Assembly (NCBI RefSeq): GCF_002197985.1
Contig: NZ_NBYK01000005.1
Span: forward strand, 10,091 to 74,090
Length of the DNA: 64,000 nt
From: Halopseudomonas aestusnigri
Lineage (GTDB): Bacteria > Pseudomonadota > Gammaproteobacteria > Pseudomonadales > Pseudomonadaceae
Direction of reading: 5' to 3'
Shown: one piece after another, positions 43,850 to 54,773 of the stretch
How the letters are laid out: every line of letters starts with the position of its first letter
How positions within the stretch are numbered: position 1 is the stretch's first letter
Made by a program: the position numbers and the translations under genes
The notes under the pieces: model-generated
The model's input: the letters and a program-made list of their open reading frames with translations, nothing else
Databases searched by the model: none
What the model was told of the DNA's origin: nothing

Positions 43850-44725
43850 TTACAGCATCCCGCATTGGCGCAGAGCGCCGTGCACGGCGTCATGGCAGCG
43901 AGCACTGAGCGGCGTCAGAGGCAAACGAATGCCATCGGCGATCAGGCCCATTTCCATCAACGCCCACTTGACCGGAATCGGATTGGATTCGATAAACAGT
44001 GCCTTGTGCAACGGCATCAAGGCTTCATTGAGACGACGGGCAGTCTGCTCGTCGCCACGCAGGGCAGCAGCGCACAATTCATGCATCTGTTGCGGTGCGA
44101 CGTTGGCAGTAACCGAAATATTGCCCTTGCCGCCCATCAGAATGAGTTCTACGGCAGTTGCGTCGTCGCCCGAGTAGACCGCCATACGACCATCGACCCG
44201 CTCAATCACCTCACGGGCACGCTGCAGGTCACCGGTCGCTTCCTTGATACCCACGATATTACTGATGGCAGACAGGCGCTCGACAGTTTCCGGCAACATG
44301 TCACAGGCCGTTCGGCTGGGCACATTGTAGAGAATCTGCGGGATAGCCACGGTTTCGGCGATATGCTTGTGATGCAGGTACAGGCCTTCCTGGGTCGGCT
44401 TGTTGTAGTAGGGCGTCACCAGCAATGCGGCATCAGCGCCCACACTGCGTGCGGCTTCGGTCAGCTCAACGGCTTCACGCGTAGAGTTGGCACCGGTACC
44501 GGCGATCACGGGAATGCGGCCGGCCACCTGCTGTACCACCCGACGAATGGCTTCCTTGTGCTCGGCCATATCGAGGGTTGCAGACTCGCCGGAGGTACCG
44601 ACTGCAACGATGCCATCGGTGCCCTTCTCCAGGTGGAAGTCGATGAGACGCTCCAGTGCCTGCCAATCGAGGCCCCCGCCGGAATCCATGGGTGTTACCA
44701 GCGCCACCAGACTACCCGAGATCAT
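43850..44725 (-). CDS. dapA: 4-hydroxy-tetrahydrodipicolinate synthase
   Basis: A 291-residue class I aldolase-type enzyme condensing pyruvate and aspartate semialdehyde in lysine/diaminopimelate synthesis. Tyr in [13 protein letters not shown] and Schiff-base Lys in VGIKEATGD are present, with the start [24 protein letters not shown] at 44725. First gene of the dapA-bamC-hydrolase-purC series; divergent from gcvR. Confidence 0.97.
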   Translation of the reverse strand: MISGSLVALVTPMDSGGGLDWQALERLIDFHLEKGTDGIVAVGTSGESATLDMAEHKEAIRRVVQQVAGRIPVIAGTGANSTREAVELTEAARSVGADAALLVTPYYNKPTQEGLYLHHKHIAETVAIPQILYNVPSRTACDMLPETVERLSAISNIVGIKEATGDLQRAREVIERVDGRMAVYSGDDATAVELILMGGKGNISVTANVAPQQMHELCAAALRGDEQTARRLNEALMPLHKALFIESNPIPVKWALMEMGLIADGIRLPLTPLSARCHDAVHGALRQCGML

Positions 44726-44955
44726 GCAACTCTCCACTTGAAACAATAAACGGCAATGGTACTTTCGCGCTGCGGCCAGTACAAGGGAAGCGCCGATTAA
44801 ATACGCAGGCTTGCGACGGATCGACAGCCCTCTGGACACAGGGCATCAACCCAATCGGCGGCGGCAGTTGAACCGCTCCCGACAGGCTGTGACAATAGGC
44901 CCTTGCTTTGCGCCCGCCAGACGGGCGATGCCCTTTTTTCAGCCCGAGGAACCCA

Positions 44956-45513
44956 ATGTCCAGCACCCCGAGTCACCGCGAGCAATATCTGGTCGTTCAT
45001 GTCATGGGCCAGGAAACCACATCGCTTGCCAGCCTGCTGACTCGCCTGTGCACCGAGCACCGCTGCCAGATCGTCAGCAGCCGGATGAGTCGCCATGGCT
45101 CCTGCGCCGTTCTGCTGCTTCAGCTCAGCGGCAATTGGGATGCGCTGGCACGCCTGGAGTCGCTGCTGCCGGCGCTGGCCAAGCGTGAGCACTTCCAGTT
45201 GTCCATGAGCCGCAGCCACAGCATCGACGAGCGCCCCCAGGCACTGCCGTACAACGTATTTGTGACGGCGGCCCAGCGGCCCGAACTGGTCGGTGAACTT
45301 TGTCGTTTCTTTCAGCACCTGAACATCGACATCGAGGAGCTGCACAGCTTCACCTATCTGGCCCAGCACACCGGCACCGCGATGCTGAACCTGACGCTGA
45401 CCATCGCCATTCCGGTGCAGACCCAGCTAAGCTGGCTGCGGGAGCAGTTTCTGGACTTCTGTGACGAACTCAACCTGGATGCCGTGATCGAACCCTGGCG
45501 TCCGCTTCACTGA
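44956..45513 (+). CDS. gcvR: glycine cleavage system repressor GcvR (double ACT)
   Basis: A 185-residue regulator with two ACT domains (QYLVVHVMGQETTSLASLLTRLCTEHRC, and YNVFVTAAQRPELVGELCRFFQHLNIDIEEL). GcvR binds glycine and antagonises GcvA in E. coli; in Pseudomonas the partner is less clear. ATG at 44956 with GAGGA upstream. Precedes bcp with an 18-bp gap. Confidence 0.85.
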   Translation: MSSTPSHREQYLVVHVMGQETTSLASLLTRLCTEHRCQIVSSRMSRHGSCAVLLLQLSGNWDALARLESLLPALAKREHFQLSMSRSHSIDERPQALPYNVFVTAAQRPELVGELCRFFQHLNIDIEELHSFTYLAQHTGTAMLNLTLTIAIPVQTQLSWLREQFLDFCDELNLDAVIEPWRPLH

Positions 45514-45531
45514 CTAGCTGACGAGGTTTTC

Positions 45532-45999
45532 ATGCACGTTGAACTGAACAAGCCCGTACCGGATTTCAGCGCCCAGGCCACTGGCGAGCAGACCGTGACA
45601 CCGGCAAGCCTGGCCGGCAAGAACGTTGTGATCTATTTCTACCCCAAGGACAACACCCCCGGCTGCACCACCGAGGGCCAGGACTTTCGTGACGCCCATG
45701 CCGAGTTTGCAGCGGCCAACACGGTCATTTACGGGGTATCCAAGGACAGCCTGCGCACCCATGCCAACTTCAAGGCCAAGCATGAGTTCCCATTCGAGCT
45801 GATCAGCGACCCGGACGAGGCGCTATGCCGCCTGTTCGACGTAATCAAGCTGAAGAAGCTGTACGGCAAGGAATACGAGGGAATCGAGCGCAGCACCTTC
45901 CTGATCGACGCCAAGGGCGTGTTGCGTCAGGAATGGCGCAAGGTGAAGGTACCCGGCCACGTGGCCGAGGTGCTGGCCGCCGTCCGCACCCTCGGCTGA
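45532..45999 (+). CDS. bcp: thiol peroxidase Bcp/PrxQ
   Basis: A 155-residue peroxiredoxin that reduces peroxides. The peroxidatic Cys is in DNTPGCTTEGQDFRD; the second Cys five residues on, present in E. coli Bcp, is missing here, so it probably behaves as a 1-Cys enzyme or uses another thiol. Likely cotranscribed with gcvR. Convergent with the permease gene. Confidence 0.95.
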   Translation: MHVELNKPVPDFSAQATGEQTVTPASLAGKNVVIYFYPKDNTPGCTTEGQDFRDAHAEFAAANTVIYGVSKDSLRTHANFKAKHEFPFELISDPDEALCRLFDVIKLKKLYGKEYEGIERSTFLIDAKGVLRQEWRKVKVPGHVAEVLAAVRTLG

Positions 46000-46022
46000 T
46001 CGTCAGGTACTCGTTCGCTGCC

Positions 46023-47120
46023 TCAGGCCTGCTCGGTCCGAGGCAGCTCTTCTGACTTGATGTCATGGGCGGCTTCAATGCCGCGTGGCCAGGCGTAGAG
46101 CACGGCCTTGAACAGGGTCGCCAGCGGGATCGCAAAGAATACCCCCCAGAACCCCCACAAACCGCCGAAGATCAGCACAGCGGCGATAATTGCCACCGGA
46201 TGCAGGTTGACCGCTTCGGAGAACAGAATGGGCACCAGCACGTTGCCGTCCAGTGCCTGAATCACGCCGTAAACGATCATCAGCATCATGAACTCGTTAC
46301 CGAGCCCCCACTGGAACAGACCAATCACGGCAACCGGGATGGTTACAACCGTAGCGCCGATATACGGCACCAGCACCGACAGGCCCACCAGCACCGCCAG
46401 CAACGCCGCGTAGTTGACGCCGAGAATGGCAAACGAGATGTAGGTTACCGCCCCTACGATCAGAATTTCGACCGCCTTGCCGCGAATGTAATTGGCAATC
46501 TGCTGGTTCATCTCGGTCCAGACGACGCGCATCAGCCGGCGCTCACGCGGCAGATGACTCACGGCCCAATCGGTTATGGTCTGGCTGTCCTTGAGGAAGA
46601 AGAACACCAGGATAGGTACCAGCACCAGATAAACCAGCACCGTAACGATGACCGGCAGGCTCGCCAGTGACTGCGACAGCGCCCACTGACCAAACGAGCC
46701 CACCTCGCCGTTGATGGAGGCCATCAGGCGCTCAATCTGCGCGGCGGAAATGAACGACGGATACTCCTCAGGCAGATGCAGAAGCTGATCACGCCAGGAG
46801 GCGATCATTCCCGGCAGCTCGTTGAACAGATTCAGCATCTGCTTCCAGACCAGCGGCACCAGCACGCCGAACAGTGCCGCCAACGCGCCGAGAAACAGCA
46901 GAAACACAATCCAGACTGCCAGGCCGTGCGGCAGCCAGCGCTGCAGCCGCGATACCAGCCCCTGCAGCAGATAAGCGAGCACCACACCGGTCAGCAACGG
47001 CGCCAGCTTGTCACCGAAACTGATAACAATGGCAAACCCCAGCGCCAGCACAACCGCAAGCACAACCGCCTCTTCGTCGGAGAAATAGCGCTGAACCCAG
47101 CCTCGAAAAACTTTTAGCAT
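46023..47120 (-). CDS. PerM-like AI-2E family membrane transporter
   Basis: A 365-residue inner-membrane protein with about eight membrane helices and the family signature PYIGATVVTIPVAVIGLFQWG. A conserved neighbour of bcp in Pseudomonas. Substrate unknown; the family includes Na+/H+ antiporters and putative AI-2 exporters. It follows the TusA-like gene by 6 bp, in one operon. Confidence 0.88.
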   Translation of the reverse strand: MLKVFRGWVQRYFSDEEAVVLAVVLALGFAIVISFGDKLAPLLTGVVLAYLLQGLVSRLQRWLPHGLAVWIVFLLFLGALAALFGVLVPLVWKQMLNLFNELPGMIASWRDQLLHLPEEYPSFISAAQIERLMASINGEVGSFGQWALSQSLASLPVIVTVLVYLVLVPILVFFFLKDSQTITDWAVSHLPRERRLMRVVWTEMNQQIANYIRGKAVEILIVGAVTYISFAILGVNYAALLAVLVGLSVLVPYIGATVVTIPVAVIGLFQWGLGNEFMMLMIVYGVIQALDGNVLVPILFSEAVNLHPVAIIAAVLIFGGLWGFWGVFFAIPLATLFKAVLYAWPRGIEAAHDIKSEELPRTEQA

Positions 47121-47126
47121 CGGAAC

Positions 47127-47378
47127 CTAATCTGCTTTACGCAACCAATAGTGAAATTCGCCGTCCAATACCCGGGACTCAAGCAATGCATGTCCGGACA
47201 ACTCCGCGAAGCGTTGAATATCCCGCTGAGACCCCGCATCAGTGGCAACCACATGCAGCGTCTGGCCTGCTACCATGCCGTTCAAGGATTGCTTTGCCTT
47301 GAGCAAGGGCAACGGGCAAGACAGACCGCGGGCGTCCAGCTCGACGTCGATGGGTAGATGGGTGTTTTCAACAGACAT
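47127..47378 (-). CDS. TusA-family sulfurtransferase
   Basis: An 83-residue SirA/TusA fold with catalytic Cys in the CPxP motif (ARGLSCPLPLLKAKQSL). Moves sulfur in tRNA thiolation or molybdenum-cofactor metabolism; the P. aeruginosa homologue at this position affects nitrate respiration. ATG at 47378 chosen by conservation of length; divergent from bepA. Confidence 0.9.
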   Translation of the reverse strand: MSVENTHLPIDVELDARGLSCPLPLLKAKQSLNGMVAGQTLHVVATDAGSQRDIQRFAELSGHALLESRVLDGEFHYWLRKAD

Positions 47379-47461
47379 GCAGGGACTCCACAGCGAGTGG
47401 GCCACAGTATAGCCTTGACGGCTCTCACTCCGACAACTGCCAGCACGGGTACGCAACAAAA

Positions 47462-48928
47462 ATGATGCAAAAAAGGATGTCCAGCCGACCGCTCGTCAGG
47501 GCCATGATGCTTGCAGTATCAATGACGCTGCCCGGCATTGCCCTGCCCGCCGGCGACGAGTTCAACCTGCCCTCCCTTGGCGACACCAGCTCGTCCATCA
47601 TGTCCCGCCAACAGGAATACCAGCTCGGCCGGACCTGGCTGACCATGCTCAGGGGCGCAGTCCCGACGCTGGATGATCCGCAACTGAAAAGCTTTGTCGA
47701 AGACCTGACCCGTGGTCTGGCGGAAACCAGCCAGCTGAGCGACCGCCGCCTGGCTTTTGTACTGATTGACAGTCCGCAACTGAACGCCTTTGCCGCGCCC
47801 GGCGGTGTGGTGGGCGTCAACGGCGGCCTGTTCCTGCATGCCCGTAGCGAAGCCGAGTTTGCCTCGGTTCTGGCCCACGAACTGGCCCACCTGTCGCAGC
47901 GCCACTTCGCCCGCGGCCTCGAGCAGCAACAGCGCATGCAAGTGCCCTTCATGACCGCCATGCTCGCCAGCATTGTGCTGGCCGCCGCCGGCGGCGGGGA
48001 CGCTGGCTTTGCCGCCTTGGCGACCACCCAGGCCGCCGCCATCCAGGAACAGCGCCGCTTCTCGCGCCAGAATGAACAGGAAGCCGACCGCATCGGCATT
48101 CTCAACCTGGAAAAAGCAGGCTACGACCCCAGAGCAATGCCGGACATGTTCGAGCGTCTCGCCCAGCTCAGCCGCTACGACACCACGCCGCCCGAGTTCC
48201 TGCTGACCCACCCGGTCAGCCAGTCGCGCATGGCCGATACCCGCAACCGTGCCGAACAGATGGCGGGCAGCGGTCGTACGGATTCACTCAACTTCCAGAT
48301 GATGCGTGCCCGGGTTCAGCTGAAGTACGAGCAAAGCCCGGGGCTCTCTGCCAAGCGCTTCCGCGCCCTGCTTGACGATAACGGCGGCGAGCACGCAGCG
48401 GCGCGCTACGGCCTGGCACTGGCACTCAGCCGCGGCGGCGAGCACGGCGAAGCCACAAGCACCCTCGCCCCGCTACTCGAAGCGACACCGGATGACCTGA
48501 CGGTCAACCTCGCCCAGATCGAGATCGACACCAATGCGGGCCGACTGGCACAGGCGCTGGAGCGCAACCGTCGGTTGCAGCAACGTTATCCTGACAACTT
48601 CCCGCTGGCCTTTTCCGAAGCCGACCTGCTGATGAAACAGCAGCAGTATGCCGAGGCCGAACGCGCGATCAATCGACTCGCCAATCAGCGCGAGAGCGAT
48701 CCGGACGTATGGTACCTGGCGGCAGAAATACGCGGCCTGGCCGGCAATATCCTGGGCGTGCATCTGGCCCGCGCCGAGTACTTCAAGCAGACCGGCGACC
48801 TGCAGCAGGCCGGGCAGCAACTTGACCTGGCGTTACAACGTGCGGGAGGCAACTTTGTTGTCAGCTCGCGTATCAAGGAGCAGCAGAACGAGCTGCAGCG
48901 TCAGCGCGAGCTGATCGAATCACTGTAG
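47462..48928 (+). CDS. bepA: BepA-like M48 metallopeptidase with TPR domain
   Basis: A 488-residue periplasmic protease/chaperone that clears or matures outer-membrane proteins such as LptD. Signal peptide, M48 zinc motif HELAH with ligand Glu in NEQEADRIG, then C-terminal tetratricopeptide repeats (about 290-480). The start could be 47462, 47465 or a later ATG at 47477; the signal peptide is kept in all. Convergent with nadA. Confidence 0.92.
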   Translation: MMQKRMSSRPLVRAMMLAVSMTLPGIALPAGDEFNLPSLGDTSSSIMSRQQEYQLGRTWLTMLRGAVPTLDDPQLKSFVEDLTRGLAETSQLSDRRLAFVLIDSPQLNAFAAPGGVVGVNGGLFLHARSEAEFASVLAHELAHLSQRHFARGLEQQQRMQVPFMTAMLASIVLAAAGGGDAGFAALATTQAAAIQEQRRFSRQNEQEADRIGILNLEKAGYDPRAMPDMFERLAQLSRYDTTPPEFLLTHPVSQSRMADTRNRAEQMAGSGRTDSLNFQMMRARVQLKYEQSPGLSAKRFRALLDDNGGEHAAARYGLALALSRGGEHGEATSTLAPLLEATPDDLTVNLAQIEIDTNAGRLAQALERNRRLQQRYPDNFPLAFSEADLLMKQQQYAEAERAINRLANQRESDPDVWYLAAEIRGLAGNILGVHLARAEYFKQTGDLQQAGQQLDLALQRAGGNFVVSSRIKEQQNELQRQRELIESL

Positions 48929-48938
48929 GGGAAGGCAA

Positions 48939-48963
48939 CGCCCGCCGCACACCGCGGCGGGCG
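48939..48963. terminator. bepA/nadA intergenic hairpin
   Basis: A 10-bp perfect stem CGCCCGCCGC/GCGGCGGGCG with a 5-base loop between the convergent stops. No T-run is present. Confidence 0.6.
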
Positions 48964-48968
48964 CGCAG

Positions 48969-50027
48969 TCAGGCATTACCCTTGGCGGCCAGACTGGCCT
49001 GGCGGGTAAAGTCGAGCATGCGATCCAGCGGGCGCACCGCACGCGGAATCAGCTCGGGATCAACCAGAATCTCATCAGTACCCTGCTCCAGGCTGGCGAG
49101 CACCCGAGGCAGAGTGTTCATCGCCATCCACGGGCAGTGCGCGCAGCTGCGACAGGTTGCGCCATTGCCCGCCGTTGGCGCTTCAATCAACAGCCTGTCC
49201 GGCGCAGCCTGCTGCATCTTGTAGAAGATGCCGCGATCGGTCGCAACGATAAAGGTCGGATTGGGCAGATCACGCGTCGCCTGAATCAACTGACTGGTCG
49301 AACCAACCACATCGGCCATCTCGACAACCGATTGCGGAGATTCCGGGTGCACCAGGACGGCTGCGTCGGGATAGACCTTGCGCAGATCCTCCAGCGCCTT
49401 GGCCTTGAACTCCTCGTGAACGATGCAGGAGCCCTGCCACAGCAGCATGTCTGCACCGGTTTCACGCTGAATGTAGTTACCCAAGTGCTGATCGGGTGCC
49501 CACAGGATCTTTTCACCCTTGTCCATCAGGTGCTCGACGATCGGCAGCGCACAGCTGGACGTCACTACCCAGTCAGCACGCGCCTTTACCGCCGCTGACG
49601 TATTGGCATAGACCACCACGGTGCGGTCCGGATGCTGATCACAGAACGCGGAAAACTCGTCTATCTGACATCCCAGATCGAGCGAGCAGGTCGCCTCCAG
49701 CGTCGGCATCAGAACGCGCTTTTCCGGGCTCAGAATCTTCGCCGTCTCACCCATGAAGCGAACACCGGCAACAATCAGCGTGGTGGCCGGGTGATCACGA
49801 CCAAACCGGGCCATTTCAAGCGAGTCGGAGACGCAGCCACCGGTCTCCTCGGCCAACTCCTGCAACAGGGGGTCGGTGTAGTAGTGGGCAACCAGAACGG
49901 CGTTCTGTGCCTTCAGCGCTGCTGCAATACGGGCCTTGTAGTCTGCCTTCTCTGCATCGCTGAGCGGAGCAGGCGCCTTGGCATCCAGGTGGGCCTGAAC
50001 GAGCAGACGCTCGGGAATCTGGGACAT
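48969..50027 (-). CDS. nadA: quinolinate synthase
   Basis: A 352-residue [4Fe-4S] enzyme that makes quinolinate from iminoaspartate and dihydroxyacetone phosphate in NAD synthesis. Cluster cysteines are in [25 protein letters not shown] and [13 protein letters not shown]. Normal length. ATG at 50027. Confidence 0.97.
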   Translation of the reverse strand: MSQIPERLLVQAHLDAKAPAPLSDAEKADYKARIAAALKAQNAVLVAHYYTDPLLQELAEETGGCVSDSLEMARFGRDHPATTLIVAGVRFMGETAKILSPEKRVLMPTLEATCSLDLGCQIDEFSAFCDQHPDRTVVVYANTSAAVKARADWVVTSSCALPIVEHLMDKGEKILWAPDQHLGNYIQRETGADMLLWQGSCIVHEEFKAKALEDLRKVYPDAAVLVHPESPQSVVEMADVVGSTSQLIQATRDLPNPTFIVATDRGIFYKMQQAAPDRLLIEAPTAGNGATCRSCAHCPWMAMNTLPRVLASLEQGTDEILVDPELIPRAVRPLDRMLDFTRQASLAAKGNA

Positions 50028-50180
50028 GGTTTGTATCCATCAGGAGAACAACGGAGGGCGGCATTGTAGCACGGCTGCCGAAACTGCCCAGCGGCGCCGA
50101 ATCGCACGAACGCGAACGCCTCGGCCGAAGCCAAGGTAGAAAACACAATAAGGGGATCACATCCTGGGAAGGATCCAGAG

Positions 50181-50256
50181 TGGTGGGTCGTGTAGGATTC
50201 GAACCTACGACCAATTGGTTAAAAGCCAACTGCTCTACCAACTGAGCTAACGACCC
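50181..50256 (-). tRNA. tRNA-Lys(TTT)
   Basis: A 76-base tRNA: acceptor GGGTCGT/ACGACCC, anticodon loop CTTTTAA (anticodon TTT), T arm TAGGTTCGAATCCTA, encoded CCA. Between queC and nadA, as in other pseudomonads. Confidence 0.97.
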
Positions 50257-50328
50257 CTGCTGGACGCGCGCTATATTACTGATTTATCAGAGGAACTCAA
50301 GACTTTTTTCGCATCCAGTGAAAAAAGA

Positions 50329-51024
50329 TCAGCTGTAGCGAGTCGGGTCGGCCAGGCCGGCTGCCCTGAACCCTTCCGCCCTCAGCCGGCAACTGTCGCA
50401 GCGCCCACACGCCCTGCCCTGATCATCGGCCTGATAGCAGGACACCGTCTTACTGTAATCCACACCGAGGGCCGCGCCAGCCTGCACGATCTCTGCCTTG
50501 CTCATGTGCTGCAAAGGTGCACGAATATGAAAGCCTTCACCCTCCACGCCTGCACGGGTGGCCAGATTGGCAAGCCGCTCGAACGCCTCGATAAACTCCG
50601 GCCGGCAATCGGGATAGCCCGAGTAATCGACTGCGTTGACGCCGATAAAAATCTCCCGCGCACCCAATACCTCGGCCCAGCCCAGCGCAAGCGACAGAAA
50701 CAGCGTGTTGCGTGCCGGCACGTAGGTCACCGGAATACCGTCCTGCGGCCCTTCGGGCACCGCGATGCTGTCATCGGTCAGCGCTGAACCGCCTATGCCA
50801 CCTAGATTCATGCCAATGACCTTGTGCTCGACCACACCAGCAGTACACGCCACCCGCTCGGCCGCCTGCAGCTCGGCGCGGTGACGCTGACCATAATCAA
50901 AACTCATGGTGTAGCAGCGCAGACCCTGCGCCTGAGCCATCGCCAGCACAGTCGCCGAATCCAGGCCGCCGGACAACAGCACAACGGCGGCAGGCGCTTC
51001 TGACGCAGGATTGGCATGACTCAT
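50329..51024 (-). CDS. queC: 7-cyano-7-deazaguanine synthase
   Basis: A 231-residue ATP-dependent enzyme making preQ0 for queuosine. PP-loop [12 protein letters not shown] and the zinc cysteines in [14 protein letters not shown] are visible. ATG at 51024 with GGAGG upstream. queE, often found between cpoB and queC in Pseudomonas, is not here: the 79-bp gap contains only a terminator. Confidence 0.96.
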   Translation of the reverse strand: MSHANPASEAPAAVVLLSGGLDSATVLAMAQAQGLRCYTMSFDYGQRHRAELQAAERVACTAGVVEHKVIGMNLGGIGGSALTDDSIAVPEGPQDGIPVTYVPARNTLFLSLALGWAEVLGAREIFIGVNAVDYSGYPDCRPEFIEAFERLANLATRAGVEGEGFHIRAPLQHMSKAEIVQAGAALGVDYSKTVSCYQADDQGRACGRCDSCRLRAEGFRAAGLADPTRYS

Positions 51025-51046
51025 GAAACCTCCGGGGCAGAAATAC

Positions 51047-51070
51047 AAAAGCGCCCACAGGGCGCTTTTG
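51047..51070 (-). terminator. terminator after cpoB
   Basis: AAAAGCGCCC/GGGCGCTTTT hairpin with flanking A and T runs, between cpoB and queC. It probably ends the tol-pal transcript. Confidence 0.85.
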
Positions 51071-51103
51071 CACAGACATATCGACGGGCCAGCGGCCGCA
51101 TCA

Positions 51104-51889
51104 TCAGTTGAGCGTATTCAGCTCACGACCGGCCAACTGGGCCGCCGACGAGTCGGGGTACTTGCTGATGACCTGCTGAAACAGATCACGCGCCTTGTCG
51201 TTATTGCCAAGCCGACGCTCGACGTCGCCCAGCTTGTACATCGCATCCGACTCCTTGCGGTGATTCGGATAGCGGCTGATTACCTGGGCAAACGCCTTGC
51301 CGGCGGACTCCAGGTCAGACTGAACCAGATAGACCTCACCCAACCAGTACTGTGCATTGCCTGCATACTGACTGTTCGGATAACGCCTGAGGAAAGCATT
51401 GAAGGCCTGTGCAGCCTTGTCAAAATCCCGCGCCTTGACCAGGTCAAAGGACGCGTCATACAGCAGTTTTTCCTGCTCGGGATCAGCCGGGCCGGCGCTG
51501 GCCGCTGGCGCTTCGGCAGGCGGTGCTGCAACATCACTGTCAGCCGACGCACTGCCACTGGCGGCGGGAGCCGGAGCGGAGGTCATGCCGGACAGACGGC
51601 GATCAAGATCCTGGTAACGATCAAGCTGGTCCTGCTCCATCTGCTTGATCTTGTAATTCTGCTCTTCGAGCATGCCCCGCAGCAGAGTGACTTCCTGCTG
51701 GAGCTGATACAGCTGTTGAAACAGCTGGCCTTCACTTGAAAGGCCAGCCGGGGCCTGTTGGGTCACAGAGGAACCCCCGTAACTGGCAGACGACGCGTTG
51801 CTCGAACTACCTTCCATTACCGGGACCTGGGCAACTGCCGCCAGCGGCGACAGTGCCAAGGCCATTACGATGCCTCTGTAACCCTTCAT
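51104..51889 (-). CDS. cpoB: cell-division coordinator CpoB
   Basis: A 261-residue periplasmic protein (YbgF). Signal peptide, N-terminal trimerising coiled coil (about 50-95), a low-complexity Ala/Ser/Pro linker, and C-terminal TPRs ([44 protein letters not shown]). Links peptidoglycan synthesis with the Tol machine. Last gene of tolQRAB-pal-cpoB. Confidence 0.95.
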   Translation of the reverse strand: MKGYRGIVMALALSPLAAVAQVPVMEGSSSNASSASYGGSSVTQQAPAGLSSEGQLFQQLYQLQQEVTLLRGMLEEQNYKIKQMEQDQLDRYQDLDRRLSGMTSAPAPAASGSASADSDVAAPPAEAPAASAGPADPEQEKLLYDASFDLVKARDFDKAAQAFNAFLRRYPNSQYAGNAQYWLGEVYLVQSDLESAGKAFAQVISRYPNHRKESDAMYKLGDVERRLGNNDKARDLFQQVISKYPDSSAAQLAGRELNTLN

Positions 51890-51902
51890 AAGACCTCTTT
51901 TA

Positions 51903-52406
51903 TTACTTGCGCAGCTCTACACGACGGTTCTGAGCCATGGCTTCTTCAGTAGAACCCATCGCTGCAGGCTTTTCTTCGCCGTAGGATACCAGTTCCAGCT
52001 GAGCCGGAGACACGCCTTGCAGAACCAGGTAACGCTGTACGGAGGCCGCACGACGCTCGCCCAGAGCCATGTTGTACTCGCGAGTACCGCGCTCGTCAGT
52101 GTGACCTTCCAGAACAACGCGGTTACCAGCGGACTTCAGGTCCTTGGCGTGAACGTCCAGAGCGCGCATGGCTTCCGGCTTCAGCTCGGAGCTGTCGTAC
52201 TCGAAGTAGAAAGTGGTGATGGCGCGCAGAGCAGCTTCTTCGCTGTTCATGCCGTTGTCCATACCAGCGCCGTTGCTGCCTGCGCCGTAGCCAGCGTTCG
52301 GATCAACTGCGCCAGAGGTGTCACCACCCTTGGAGGAACAGCCAACAACAACGCCGAAAGCAACAACCAGAGCAGCCGCTTTGCCAAACTTGATAACTTG
52401 CATCAT
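51903..52406 (-). CDS. pal: peptidoglycan-associated lipoprotein Pal
   Basis: A 167-residue lipoprotein (signal ending VVVGCSSKG) with an OmpA-like domain ([46 protein letters not shown]). Binds peptidoglycan and TolB to tether and constrict the outer membrane. 13 bp before cpoB. Confidence 0.97.
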   Translation of the reverse strand: MMQVIKFGKAAALVVAFGVVVGCSSKGGDTSGAVDPNAGYGAGSNGAGMDNGMNSEEAALRAITTFYFEYDSSELKPEAMRALDVHAKDLKSAGNRVVLEGHTDERGTREYNMALGERRAASVQRYLVLQGVSPAQLELVSYGEEKPAAMGSTEEAMAQNRRVELRK

Positions 52407-52446
52407 GAACTCCTATTAACCCCATATGGTTTAGTGTTGGTGCGCC

Positions 52447-53748
52447 CTATGGCAGGTATGGGGACCATGATGGTACGCGCAGGTCGTTGAACTGAGTCGG
52501 TATCACCGACCGTGCACGCCCGTTTGTTGATACCAGCATGAGTACACCCCGCCCCTGTTGACGGGTAGCATAAATTAACATAACGCCGTTGGGTGAGACC
52601 GTCGGGGACTCATCCAGTGACGTTTCTGTTAAAACTCTCAGGTTGCCGCGCTCAAGATCCTGCGTGGCAATCTGAAAATTACGGTAGCCCTCCTGACGGT
52701 GCACCATCACCATGGTGCGGCCGTCCACGGACAGCTTGGCGTTGGCGTTGTAGTTGCCAACGAAGGTCAAACGCTCGGTATTACCCGAACTCAAATTCTG
52801 CTTGTAAATCTGCGGGCGCCCGCCGCGATCGGAGGTAAACACCAGCGTATCGTTACCCATCCAGGTCGGCTCGGTATCGATCGCGAAGTGGTTGGTCACC
52901 CGACGCAACTGCTTGCTCGCCAGATCCATCACATAGATTTCCGGATTGCCGTCGCGCGACAGCACAAACGCAAGCCGCGTGCCGTCAGGCGACCAGGAAG
53001 GCGCTCCGTTCAGGCCCTCAAAGCTGCTGATGCGTTCACGACGGCCGGTACGAATATAGTGGATATAAATCTCCGGGCGACGCGACTCGAACGACACATA
53101 GGCGATGCGCTCGCCGTCGGGCGAATAGCTCGGGCTCAGAATCGGTTCGCGCGACTGCAGCAGCGTCACCGCACGCGCGCCATCGTAATCACTGCGCTGC
53201 AGGGTGTAACGGGTATTGTCGACCGAAAACCGCTCGGCAGCGACGTACAGCAACTTGGTGTTGAAGGCGCCCTGAATACCGGTCAGCTCCTTGAACACCT
53301 CATCACTGAGATGGTGAGCGATATCCCGCAGCTGCGTGCGAGTACCACTGATCGAACGCGCCAGCACGACCTGCTCACGCACCACATTGTACAAACTGTA
53401 GGTCAGCGAAAACGCATCTGCCCCTGTGGCAGACACCTGCCCCACCACCACGTAGTCAGCCCCGATCATGCGCCAGTCGCGGGCATTGATTTCGCTGTCG
53501 CGGGTTGGATAGCTGAGCATGTTGCCGCGCGGAATCGGCGCAAACATACCCGAGTTGCGCAAATCGTTGGCGGTAATGTCCGCCATATCTTCCGGCAGCG
53601 GCGCGCTGCCCTGCCAGCCAAACGGCACTACGGCAATCGGCGTGGCCTTGTCGGTACCACGGGTAATCTCGATGGCGCCCTGGGCCAGCAGAAGCTGGGT
53701 AAAACACAGGGCGACCAGGCCTACCAGTACGTGCGTCAGTCTCTTCAT
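52447..53748 (-). CDS. tolB: Tol-Pal propeller protein TolB
   Basis: A 433-residue periplasmic protein with a signal peptide ([22 protein letters not shown]), an N-terminal domain and a six-bladed propeller of repeated [12 protein letters not shown] / [15 protein letters not shown] units. Mediates Pal binding. It abuts the tolA stop with a 1-bp overlap. Confidence 0.97.
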   Translation of the reverse strand: MKRLTHVLVGLVALCFTQLLLAQGAIEITRGTDKATPIAVVPFGWQGSAPLPEDMADITANDLRNSGMFAPIPRGNMLSYPTRDSEINARDWRMIGADYVVVGQVSATGADAFSLTYSLYNVVREQVVLARSISGTRTQLRDIAHHLSDEVFKELTGIQGAFNTKLLYVAAERFSVDNTRYTLQRSDYDGARAVTLLQSREPILSPSYSPDGERIAYVSFESRRPEIYIHYIRTGRRERISSFEGLNGAPSWSPDGTRLAFVLSRDGNPEIYVMDLASKQLRRVTNHFAIDTEPTWMGNDTLVFTSDRGGRPQIYKQNLSSGNTERLTFVGNYNANAKLSVDGRTMVMVHRQEGYRNFQIATQDLERGNLRVLTETSLDESPTVSPNGVMLIYATRQQGRGVLMLVSTNGRARSVIPTQFNDLRVPSWSPYLP

Positions 53749-54773
53749 CAGAATGCCAGATCCTCTGGTTTGAAGCGCAGCGTACGCTGTCGATACATGC
53801 GATCGAACGCTGCGGGATTTTCACGTGACAGTGTCTGCATTTCCGGGATGCGTCCCACATTTCTGACCGCCTGCACGGCGGACTGATCAAAACCGGCGTC
53901 CCCACTGGAGCGCGTGACCACCACATCGGTGATCTGCCCTGTCGGCAGCATACTCAGCTGCACCTCAACGACCATGCCATTACGCGCGGTCGGCGGGCGG
54001 CGCCACTGCTGGCTGACATAGCGACGAATCACATCGTCGTAGCTGGCCGCAACCTGATCACCACTGCGATCAGCCTGGGCCATCTGGTACTGCGTCTCTT
54101 CTGCCAGCAACTCGCTGAGGGCGCGGGCCTTGGCCTCTTCCTGGGCACGGCGCTCATTGGCCTGACGCTCCTGCTCGCGACGACGCTGCTCGGCGGCCTC
54201 CGCAGCCTTGCGCTCGGCTTCGGCTTCAGCCTTGCGACGAGCCTCTTCCTGCGCCTTGCGCCTTGCCTCTTCTTCGGCGCGCTTGCGCTCTGCCTCGGCA
54301 CGCCGGGCTGCTTCAGCTTCTGCGGCCTTTTTCGCCTCTTCAACCTTGCGTCGCTCGGCGGCAGCAGCCGCCTCGGCCGCCTTGCGATCGGCCTCTGCCT
54401 GCGCCTGACGTTCCGCCGCTGCAGCGGCTGCCTGCGCTTGCTCTCTGGCCTTTTCGGCCGCGGCAGCGCGGGCGGCTTCAGCTGCTTGCTGCTGCTGACG
54501 CTGGGCTTCCATAGCCTCTTCTTCATGACGCGGCGCAGCTGTCTTCTGCGCCTCGCCGGCAATCTTCTGGTCAGTCTGCGTCACAGCCGGACTCATTGAG
54601 TCCAACTGCACCAGCGTGGCTTGCACGATCGGCTTGGCCGGCTCGAACTCTGGCGCACTGCTGAATGAAGCGAACAGCAGAATCGCCACCGCCAAATGCA
54701 GCCCTGCGGCCTTCAAAAACGGCGTCGAGTAGCGCTCGGACGCCGTAGGCCGATGTTGATATCGCGTGCTCAC
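53748..54773 (-). CDS. tolA: membrane-spanning TolA
   Basis: A 341-residue energy-transducing protein: an N-terminal membrane helix (about 23-42), a long Ala/Glu/Lys/Arg-rich helical stalk (about 85-220), and a C-terminal globular domain ([35 protein letters not shown]). It couples TolQR motion to TolB-Pal. Overlaps tolR by 4 bp. Confidence 0.96.
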   Translation of the reverse strand: MSTRYQHRPTASERYSTPFLKAAGLHLAVAILLFASFSSAPEFEPAKPIVQATLVQLDSMSPAVTQTDQKIAGEAQKTAAPRHEEEAMEAQRQQQQAAEAARAAAAEKAREQAQAAAAAAERQAQAEADRKAAEAAAAAERRKVEEAKKAAEAEAARRAEAERKRAEEEARRKAQEEARRKAEAEAERKAAEAAEQRRREQERQANERRAQEEAKARALSELLAEETQYQMAQADRSGDQVAASYDDVIRRYVSQQWRRPPTARNGMVVEVQLSMLPTGQITDVVVTRSSGDAGFDQSAVQAVRNVGRIPEMQTLSRENPAAFDRMYRQRTLRFKPEDLAF

